Origin: Blepharisma stoltei | Taxonomy: Eukaryota > Ciliophora > Heterotrichea > Heterotrichida > Blepharismidae | Length of the DNA stretch: 64,000 nt | Assembly: GCA_914767885.1 (NCBI GenBank) | Contig: CAJZBQ010000057.1 | Location: forward strand, 1,071,346 to 1,135,345 | Direction of reading: 5' to 3' | Shown: one piece after another, positions 41,148 to 49,774 of the stretch | Numbering within the stretch: the stretch's first letter is position 1 | How the letters are laid out: every line of letters starts with the position of its first letter | Translations under genes and position numbers: made by a program | The notes under the pieces: model-generated | Database searches by the model: none | Seen by the model: the letters and a program-made list of their open reading frames with translations, nothing else | Told to the model about the DNA's origin: nothing

Positions 41148-42755
41148 TTAGCGATTTTGCCTCATTTCATTAAGCATCTCATCTATTTTTTCTTCAAAAG
41201 CTTTATCTCTTTTTTCAATTTTATTTTCTAAACTTTGCATTTCTTCTTTGAACGCTTCCATATCACGAATTTTCAGCCTTCCATACAAGCCCTGAATCTC
41301 TTCTTTTAACCATTCTTTATTAATTGCATTTTTTCTTAATTCAATTATATCCTGCTTTAAACACCTAATTTCTTCCCTTAATTCTTTCACATTTTCATCT
41401 AGGGCATCCTTTTTTACATTTTCTTGAAAATAATCGCATCTTTGCATGTATTGCCTTTTTCCTTGATTATGGTTTCTCCTCCAAAACAGCACAGTCTCTA
41501 TCTCAATAATAACTCTCAGCATTTCTTCCAAGTCAATTTCTTGGGTAATCTCTTTAAGTCTTGAAAAAGAATCCCCTAGCACTGAAACTAATAAATTCAA
41601 TAGAACAATTACATTGATTAAGCTCGCCACTGTGAAATAAAGATACTGTAAAATTGAGAAACCGTCATTATCAAACTGTCCGATTTCAAGCTCATAGGTA
41701 TTTTTCCACACTGATATGATGTCCATAGATTGATCAGTTGATGCATAAATCACTGAAAAAGAAAGAATCGAATATAAAAGAATAACCAAAAATGATATCG
41801 CATCGTAAACTGCATGTAAAATCAATCTAACGTAAAAACGAGTCATATCAAAAGCACGGAAATAAGAGGATCCTCGAGCGAAATTAATGGCCGCTGTAAA
41901 ATATGTGAGGGGATAAGGGCAGTCGTCATTAATGGTGAGGATGCTTCATATAAGGCACATCGCCAAACGAGTGGTGTCTATATAGAATCATGGATCTGAA
42001 ATGCAGCCTCAAAAGTCTGCATAAATTTGGACCACTTCATAGAGCCCAAGGAAAATATTTACAAGTATAAAGGCACAAAAAATTGAGGAGTCTTGAGTGA
42101 ATACAGCAAAAATCATCAAAGCAATATTTGCCCAAAAGACCAAGGATTGAGCTAGAATAATATAGAACTTTTTCTTTAATAGCGCGAAAAGACGTGCATC
42201 CTGATTTGACTAAAAGGTCTTTGACCATGAAAATCTGCTGTTCCTTCTCCATAAGAGAAGCAAATAGTGAAAATGAAGAGTTCTGCCCATCCAGTTTCGA
42301 GAACTGGAAGGGATTTTTTTTGTTCTGAATTAAGAATATAGGGCCTTCCTATAGATGGCGCGCAATGCGCCATCACCGGGCCATGTCGGGAGAGGGTTCC
42401 ACACGAGGAATGGTTCTACGTGTGGAAACCTCTTTTTGGCTCGTGGAAAGTAGTTTTCTCACAGGTCAAAAAGAGGGTTCCACACGTAGAACCATTCCTC
42501 GTGTGGAACCCTCTCCCGACATGGCTCGGTGATGGCGCATTGCGCGCCATATATAGGAAGGCCCTATACCTGAGTTATTGTGGAATTTTTATTTCTTGCA
42601 AAAATTATAATTTTAATAAGTTTTGATTTCGTCAAATGGTTTCTGACGAGTTAATTCTGGCTAGCACTTGAAATGAAAAAAATAAATAATTGTCATAATT
42701 TATTATTTTTCTGATTTTAAGAATGATCAGAAAATTTTAATAAAGGCAAAGGATC
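41148..42755 (-). CDS. TRP/polycystin-like cation channel (5' end unresolved)
   Basis: UGA-tolerant reading gives TM segments LVFWANIALMIFAVF, FCAFILVNIFLGLYEVVQI, RLILHAVYDAISFLVILLYS, a pore-region GQFDNDGFSILQYLYF and the final TM INVIVLLNLLVSVLGDSF, whose NLL...LGDSF form is typical of TRP-type channels. A coiled-coil tail follows (ELREEIRCLKQDIIELRKNA to NEMRQNR). A 16-nt intron (GTCAAAGACCTTTTAG, about 42216-42231) and a 230-bp palindromic IES (42339-42568) are removed; the join reads STITQVFLIQNKKNPF. Homology to the partial copy at 44010 extends to about 42755, but the ATG there has become TTG and there is a 1-nt shift near 42630, so the N-terminus is uncertain and the gene may be damaged. 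Confidence 0.6.
42339..42568. mobile_element. 230-bp palindromic IES (GATGGCGC family)
   Basis: Long inverted repeat from TATAGGGCCTTCC to GGAAGGCCCTATA with inner arms GATGGCGCGCAATGCGCC and CGGGAGAGGGTTCCACACG. Excision at TA restores the channel frame QVFLIQNKK. Shares the TATAG...CTTCC...ATAGATGGCGC start with the element at 47124-47276. Confidence 0.85.
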
Positions 42756-43060
42756 AAAAAAACAAACTTAAAAAAATAGTGAAAGTAAGCATAAATGTTA
42801 TTAATTTCGCTTAGATCTTTGCTTAAATATGCGTCATGTTGATTTAAATTTTTGATTATCAATTAATTATGCTGCTGGATTGATAAATATGAGAGTCTTA
42901 ATGAAAAGTATTATTGAAAAATATTCTTCAATAGCTATAAGGGGCCAAGATCTTGGAGATTAAAATAATAAGAATTCTAATAAATAGTTTGCAAGAATTT
43001 TAGCTAATTTTTAGGAACTAACTTTTATATTTCTCAAATTAATTTTTCTTATTTTAAATT
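42756..43060. other. AT-rich spacer
   Basis: No supported feature between the channel gene's 5' homology limit and the satellite array. Confidence 0.45.
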
Positions 43061-43815
43061 TCGCTATTTGATGCCTTTGTTTTCCCTTTCTGAACTCGAA
43101 CACAAATTCATATTGAGACTTTTTTTGATTGTTTATGCCGCCCATCTTGATTTTTCAGCCATTAAAAAAATTAAAATTCTTAAGTCACCTCATGCGGTTT
43201 CATTCAAAACTTAAAATTTGAAGTATTAAAACAGCTATTTGGTGCCTTTATTTTTCCGCTTTCTGGATTCGAGCACAAATTCATTTTTTGAATAATTTTT
43301 GTTCGTTTAAGCCGCCATCTTGATTTTATAAGCCATTAAAAAAATTAAAATTCTTAAGTCACCTCATGCGGCTTCATTCAAAACTTGGTATTTAAAGTAT
43401 TAAAACAGCTATTTGATGCCTTTATTTTCCGCTTTCTGGATTCGAGCACAAATTCATTTTTGAACATTTTTTTGGGTCGTTTAAAAAAACCATCTTGATT
43501 TTATAAGCATTAAAAAAATTAAAATTCTTAAGTCACCTCATGCGGTTTCATTCAAAACTTGGTATTTAAAGTATTGAGACAGCTATTTGGTACCCTTATT
43601 TTCCGCTTTCTGGATTCGAGCACAAACTCATTTTTAGATATTTATTGTTCGTTTAAGCCGCCATCTTGATTTCATTAGCAATAAAAAAATTAAAATTCTT
43701 AAGTCACCTCATGCGGTTTCATTCAAAACTTGATATTTAAAGTATTAAAATAGCTATTTAATTCCTTCATTTTCCGCTTCTGGACTCGAGCACAAATTCA
43801 TTTTTAGAAATTTTT
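43060..43815. repeat. About 174-bp tandem satellite, four-plus units
   Basis: The phrase TTAAGTCACCTCATGCGG recurs at about 43180, 43354, 43528 and 43699, spacing 174, 174 and 171. Each unit also contains AGCTATTTGGTGCC or a variant, CTTTCTGGATTCGAGCAC and GCCGCCATCTTGATTTT. Units differ by a few substitutions and indels. No coding potential. It lies between two inverted copies of the TRP-like channel gene. Confidence 0.9.
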
Positions 43816-43989
43816 TTAAATACTAAAATTAAATATTCAATAAAGTTTTTTATAAAATTAAATTTATTTCGAATACAAACAATTAAGCATATTTCTGCTT
43901 ATAAGATTTCAAATAATATTTACGAAAATTTAATTAAATTAAAAAACCAATATAAATTTTAATTCATAATAAAATTGCACATATTCTAA

Positions 43990-44930
43990 AGTTTAGGTAT
44001 TCTGATCCTATGCCATTTATTAAAATTTCTGATTATCCTTGTCATCAGAAAATTAAAAATTATGGTAATCATTTTTTTTTTCTAGTACTTGCCAGAATTG
44101 GCTTGTCAAAACAATTTGACGAACTAAAAATTGCAAAATTAAAAATTTTTGCAAGAAATCAAAGTTCCACACATTTCCAGTTTATTCTTTATCCAGGCAA
44201 AGAACATTCCTTTAAGTTCTCAAGGCTGGATCGGGAGGAGGTCTTCATTTCCACTATTTGCATCTCTTACGGAGAAGGAACAGCAAATTTTCATGGTCCA
44301 AAGACCTTTTAGTCTTATCTTATCTTATAGAATTTATATCGCTTAACGTCCACTACGGGGTTACAACTCCAGGTTTATCACTCGCCTTTCGTCGCATCGG
44401 GCCCACCAGCCTGCTGGAGACAGACTCGCTTCGATCGCCAAGGGTGCTTCTGGGGCAAATGTCCACGTCTTCGACGGCTCATGGATGAGCTACTTGCTTG
44501 TACATGGGTTGCTTTTCCGAAAAACCCAAAAAAATGGATTTTTCTGGTCAGCTATCGGCAAAAAGGAAAAATGCAAAGCCTGGGACGTAACGCCCAGTTT
44601 CACGCTAGGGAGTTGCCCGAATGGTCCAGAGGACTTTGCTGGGCTTCCCCTTTCCAACCCTGCACCTTCCTTCCCCACGAGGAAAAATCCACCCCTGAAA
44701 ACAGACTAGGGCTAGGCTCTGAAAGCTACCAGAATTGCTTACCTAGCATTGCAGTCCATCTCTGAAATGGTAAAAACCTTGCCGGATATAATTAAAATAT
44801 GAGTCGAGGCTGTATGGCCGGGAGGCCATACCCAGACGAAGACGCCATATTTTAATTATAAAGACCTTTTAGTCAAAACCAGGATGCACACTTTATCACG
44901 CTATTGAAGAGAAAGTTCTATACATTTTAG
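43990..44930 (+). pseudogene. Truncated inverted copy of the TRP-like channel 5' part
   Basis: The ORF MPFIKISDYPCHQKIKNYGN (44010) continues RIGLSKQFDELKIAKLKIFA and matches the minus-strand region 42755-42200 closely at the nucleotide level. It stops being homologous just after AAGTTCTATA (about 44920). SINE-like element 8 interrupts it at 44315. A 1-nt insertion relative to the other copy (CATGGTCCAAAG against CATGGTCAAAG) breaks the frame or the mini-intron. A fragment of a gene rather than a working channel. Confidence 0.6.
44315..44859 (+). mobile_element. SINE-like insertion 8 (perfect 15-bp TSD)
   Basis: AAAGACCTTTTAGTC at 44300-44314 and 44860-44874. Contains CCCCTTTCCAACCC (about 44647) and AACCTTGCCGGATATAATTA, followed by a 3' stem-loop (44787-44859) whose outer arms are ATAATTAAAATATG and CATATTTTAATTAT and whose inner stem is GTATGGCC/GGCCATAC. 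Confidence 0.9.
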
Positions 44931-47900
44931 TGAATCTCATTTTAATTTTATCAAGGTCCGAATAAAATCTGTTCTGTAGATTTCAAATTCTTTTCTATTA
45001 TTACTCTATAAAAAGGTGGCAAGAGGTTTAAGGTCCAATGTGACTAGTGAATTGATTCCAGCCTTAGGTATGTGGATTCAATAATATTAGGAAGTTTAGG
45101 GTCAGCTTTTACCTGTTCGGATCCCACAACAGGCATTTCTCCTCCGCCCACAGACGGCAAATCAAAGGTGCGAAGTCAGTTCACTTCTGGGATTTAACTA
45201 TGCGCCTAAATAAGGGCAGGGTAGTCTAAGAGGGCATTGGATGCACGCCCATATTCTGAGCTCTACCTTGGGCTAAGGAAGTACAATGCCGCAAGCATTG
45301 TCGGTGAGTCTCCTGAGAGACTGCTGATGCAGCCTTGTTTGGGATGTCGATAAGATGAGACGCCTGTGCTTATAGGGCTTTCCCTTAAATAGCCCGATAT
45401 AGGGATGAAGCCAGCCCGTTATCGGGCTATTCATGGAAAAGCCCTATAACGGTAAGGGGCCGAAATAAATCTCAGAGACCTTCTATAATTTAACTAACCT
45501 TACCTCTATTATTAATTGCTTTGAGCATATTTAAGCTTTCAGATGATCCCATTGAAAAATTTCATCCAAAATAGCTTGCTCAGAACTGCACCAGTGTTTC
45601 TTCTTTATTTATAATGCTATCTGATTCATACACAAACTCATTTCTCCTCAATATTACTGTGGGAGAAAAAATTGTATTTGGCAGATCTTTTTTTGGCACT
45701 GCAAAACCAACTAATTCATCTTTTTCGCTTTTAAAAATACAAGCCAAAAGCAAAACCAGATTTTTTAATTTTATCTCAAAAAGATGAGGAATATCGTCTC
45801 TTATAGCATGGACTGATATAAGCAGCGATTTTTCATCCTTAATTTTTGATAAATAAAGAAGTATCTCATCAATGCATCTTCTTGATTTCTTACTCTCCTT
45901 CCCTTTTAATTAGAACAAAAAATTTTTGTTTAAATTTAAAAGGGGTTAGAATTTATAAAAACTTAAATTGATTAATATTTTGAATTTTAATTTATTTTTA
46001 TGAAGAATAAATCAAAAAAATTATCTATTCTTTTTACACTTTTTCATTAAATTAGGTCAAAACTTATTTTATAAAAAATTAGCATTTTTACCAATAAAAT
46101 TTGTTCCTGTTTAAAGGGATTAAAGTAAATTTTAGCGAAGCTTTGTTTCAAGTTAAACAGGGGGAGTTAGTAATTGCATATGTAAGCGGGCTTGAGCCAT
46201 TCAAATCTCTGATAATAGGCGGCTCATAATTAAGTACTTTACTTAGACAAGAAATATTATCAAAATAGCAATAATAATGCAAGCAATTTATCCTGAGTGG
46301 ATAAATCGTGATATCAGAAAATCTTTTAATACTTTCATCATCTTCTGCTCTAATGACCTTTTTAATTGATATTTTTGTCATAGTTTTGTATAACTTATCA
46401 GAATAAGTGGATATTTCTTTCAATTGAGTAGGGTGGCTGATCAACTTTTGGAGATCATAAACCTCAACATTTTGTCGGGAGCCTGCAATAATTTTCCAAT
46501 CTTCATAAGGTGATTTTACTAGTTTGATGGGTCTTTTGTGGTCTGTTATTGTGGCTATTTTATTTCAATCAACAAAGCTCCATAAAATCATTTTCCCATC
46601 ATTTAGACCAGCTATAATAAATTTATCATTATCAATTAGTTCTATACAGTTCGCTACATCAGAATTGTCCAAACTCACGATTTCTTTTCTTTCATCAATG
46701 TCCCATATTTTGATAGTTTTGTCAAGTGAGCTTGAAACTGCATATTTTTCATTTTTAGTCAATTTTAGGCACTTTATAGCATCAGTATGGCCACTTATTA
46801 CAGCAATTTGAGCTTTTATTGAAATATTTCAAATCCTAATAGTTTTATCGTCTGACCCTGATATAAGAAATCTCATATTAGAAAACACTTTTAAGCAAGA
46901 GATCGCTTTTGAATGGCCGAATAGGATTCCATCTAAATCTCACTGATTTTTATTCCACAAACAAATCTGGCAATCTGCTCCTCCTGAAATGGCAAAATCC
47001 TTTGTTTCTTCTATACACAGCACATCAGACCCATGACCTTCTAGAGACGCAATTTCATTTCAGTTTCCTATGCTTCAAACCTTAATGAACTTATCTTTTG
47101 AGCCAGACAGTAAATATTTATTATAGAAACTTCCAATAGATGGCGCTGTTTGCCCTTGATTTGTCCGTGAGGAAAATTTTTTGGTTTGACCAAACCATAT
47201 TGTACTGGTCGAACCAAAAAATGTCCCCAGTGGGCAAATCAAGGGCAAACAGCGCCATCTATGGGAAATTTCTATATCTGCTGTCACAAATAATACTAAA
47301 ATCGAAGCTAAATTTCCTGATAAATCTGTAATTCATTTTCTATTTTCAACGTTTCATACTTTAATTTCTCCATAACTTCCTGATATCAAATATTCCCCAT
47401 CTTTAGTGATTTCTAGGCATTTGATTTTACTATGATGGCCTTGCAGCGAGCCAATTTTGCAATTTTCGATAGCATCCCAGCAAATAATTGAAGTATCACA
47501 TATACTTGAAAAAAAGTTTTGGCCATCAGCTGCAATATGAATATATTCAAATTCTTTCAAAAATCTACTGTCTAAGTCACCGTTTGAAGCCAAACTGAAG
47601 TCATTTTTTTCCAGACTTCAAATTCCTATGCTTTCTACTGTATTTGCAATAAGTCAATTTCTCTCATCAGTTTCACATAATGTAAGAATGGACTGATCAT
47701 GCAATTTCAAGCTTTCCACCTCAGCTGCTAGCTTTATATTGTATATTTTTATTGACCCACTAAATAATCCAGCGATTAAAAATCGTGAATCTCTTGAAAA
47801 CTTGATATCCTCAACATAATCATGCAAATCCAATTTAAATGAAGCTATTTCTTTCCTTTTCAAAAGTCCTCATATTTTAATCTGTTCTCTTGCAAACGCA

Positions 47901-48712
47901 AAATATTTTCCGTTTTTGCTGATTTTTATGCTTGGGATATTTTTCATTCCTGTGTGAATAACAGCCTCAACGCGAGTTTCAGCAACATCTCAGAACCTTA
48001 TAGTTCCATCATTGGAGCACGATAAGACCCAGTTTTCTTGGCTAGTTAGCTTTAAGCAATTGACATTTTCAGTGTGACCCTCCAAAATTGCAATTAAAAA
48101 TTTGGTTTCTAAGCTCCACACTCTGATAGCTTTATCTTCTCCTGCTGAAAATAAAAAATTGTTTTTTGTGATTTGGATACAAATGATTACTTCACTGTGG
48201 CCTTCTAATTTTTTTAACTTTTGGCCGTCTTCTAAATTTCATATAATGAGTCCTGAATCTGTAGATGCAGTGACTAACAATTTATTATCATTTGTAATTC
48301 CCAGGTCATTTACCATATGTATGCCTTCTAATACTGCAATGTGTTGCATTAGTCTTGGATTTCATATTCGCACGGTCCCGTCCCTTGAATGTGAGCACAT
48401 GTAACTTCCATCTTTTGAAAGCTTAAGTAGCAAAATTTGGTCATTGTGGCCTTGAAGGCTCCCTATTCATGATTTCTCTTCTAAACTATAAATTTTTATT
48501 GAGCCATCAATGATTCCACAATATAAGAAATTTCGACGAGTTATTATAGAGTGGGAAGCTTCCTTCAAAATCGTAGGCCTACCATAGTCAGGCAAACCTT
48601 TTAAGATGCTTTCTATGGATAGCAGTGAAGGAAACGACTGAACAGTCTCTTCTGAGAACTCACTAAAGGTGTCTAATGGTATTGTTTTTGAAGTTACCGT
48701 GCCAGATTTCAT
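44901..48712 (-). CDS. Large WD40-repeat protein with ankyrin-like C-terminal part
   Basis: ATG 48710-48712 (MKSGTVTSKTIPLDTFSEFS). More than twelve WD40 repeats follow, for example SKDGSYMCSHSRDGTVRIW and LTKNEKYAVSSSLDKTIKIW. Many repeat-ending Trp are UGA. After the propeller comes NCLHYYCYFDNISCLSKVL and LNGSSPLTYAIT, ankyrin-like, then a helical tail. Three insertions are removed: a TA palindrome (47124-47276; join FVTADNKYLLSGSKDKF), TNA-MITE 9 (45893-46166; join PLTYAITKKSRRCIDEI) and SINE-like element 9 (45004-45505; join LKAINNRKEFEIYRTDF). The reconstructed stop UAG (44901-44903) lies in DNA also shared with the channel-gene fragment. Likely a scaffold; the partner is unknown. Confidence 0.8.
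45004..45505. mobile_element. SINE-like insertion 9 with nested palindrome (10-bp TSD)
   Basis: TCTATTATTA at 44994-45003 and 45505-45514, GC-rich between. Without removal the WD40 gene would end at 45490 inside the element; with removal the frame continues for about 35 residues. No CCCTTTCCAAC box. Contains the 78-bp palindrome at 45371-45448. Confidence 0.75.
45371..45448. mobile_element. 78-bp palindromic element nested in SINE-like element 9
   Basis: TATAGGGCTTTCCCTTAAAT through TAGCCCGATA, with the inverse half ending GGAAAAGCCCTATA. The outer TATAGGGC.TTCC is like the 230-bp palindrome at 42339. Confidence 0.8.
45893..46166. mobile_element. TNA-MITE 9 (TTA) in the WD40 gene
   Basis: CTCTCCTTCCCTTTTAATTA to TTAAACAGGGGGAG between TTA at 45890-45892 and 46167-46169. 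Inner inverted copies TTGTTTAAATTTAAAAGGGG and TTTGTTCCTGTTTAAAGGG. Excision restores YAITKKSRRC. Confidence 0.85.
47124..47276. mobile_element. 153-bp palindromic TA-bounded IES in the WD40 gene
   Basis: Arms TATAGAAACTTCCAATAGAT and GGCGCTGTTTGCCCTTGATT (with inverse GGGCAAATCAAGGGCAAACA). TA boundaries at 47122-47123 and 47275-47276. Excision joins TAD to NKYLLSGS in frame. Confidence 0.9.
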
Positions 48713-49774
48713 TTATATTTTTATCAAAGGCGATTAAATGGCTATACTAAATTTATGAAAATTAAAAATTGTTTGAAAATATTAATCGCATCAGAAATTT
48801 ATGAAGGTATAACGGTACTTCGAGAAAATTTGCCTGGTTGAAGGAGTGACTATCTGCCCATACTCTTATTCTAAGAATTATCTATGCACGTCTTATACTA
48901 GAAAGCATATAAAGCTTCCTAATAAGATCCATGCAAGTCTTAAACTAGAAAGCATATAAAGCTTCCTAATAAGATCCATACCCTTGATTTTATTTTTGGA
49001 GAGTTTTTCGAAGGTATAGAAGAGGCAGTTCTTTTATATCTTACAGGAAAATGGCTAAAAAGAAAAATTTCAGCGTCTCTCAGGCACACATATTACTTGA
49101 AGAATGGCTAGAATGGAAAATTTCTGAAACTTTAAATAAATTGAATGGCTAAGAATTAGAAAATGATTTTTGAAGAGCTTGCTTGGTAAATGAGCAATCC
49201 AAAAGCTTGTGAATTATCCTTTTCGGGATTGTATTAAAATATATCATCAAAAGACATTACTTTATATCATGAAAGATGTCGATAATAGAAAAATGATGTA
49301 GAATTTATAACACTGAAAGTCAAAGCAGCGAGACAAAAACCTTGGGGATTCCAGAACTGCTTGGCTGAGATAACAGCACAGTGTTTAATAGGAACATTTT
49401 GGTTTTGAATTCAAAATAGAAATCTTTTGTCGTATGCAATTAAGTTTGACTCGACCCGCTCCTTTATGAATTCACAGCAGATAAAAGAAAAACTCTAATA
49501 GATTTAAAACATAATTCTTTTGATTGAAGGTGGCAAGATTCAGCTTATGAAAGCCAAATTGAAAGCGACGCTACTTGGATACGAGTTTCTGACTCAAAAA
49601 TCTTGGGAAATATTTTTTCTTAATAAAGGAGTGATATAAATTGGATGCCATTATAGATAGAATTGCTACAGAATACTGCAAGTTTACTTGAACAAAAAAA
49701 GTGACTAAAGTTTTTTACATTAATTTAAACTTTAATATATCAATCCACAACCTTCTCGAAAATGGTTATTAAAA
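48713..49774 (+). pseudogene. Intergenic region with a degenerate ORF cluster
   Basis: From about 48990 to 49625 short plus-strand open stretches appear when UGA is Trp, such as EEAVLLYLTGKWLKRKIS, then WGFQNCLAEITAQCLIG and QDSAYESQIESDATWIRVSD in different frames with stops between. This looks like a decayed gene of unknown family, or one with unrecognised insertions. A 47-bp tandem duplication lies at 48884-48977. Confidence 0.35.
48884..48977. repeat. 47-bp direct tandem duplication
   Basis: Two copies, 48884-48930 and 48931-48977, sharing CTAGAAAGCATATAAAGCTT. They differ at two positions (CACG against CAAG, TATAC against TAAAC). Confidence 0.9.
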
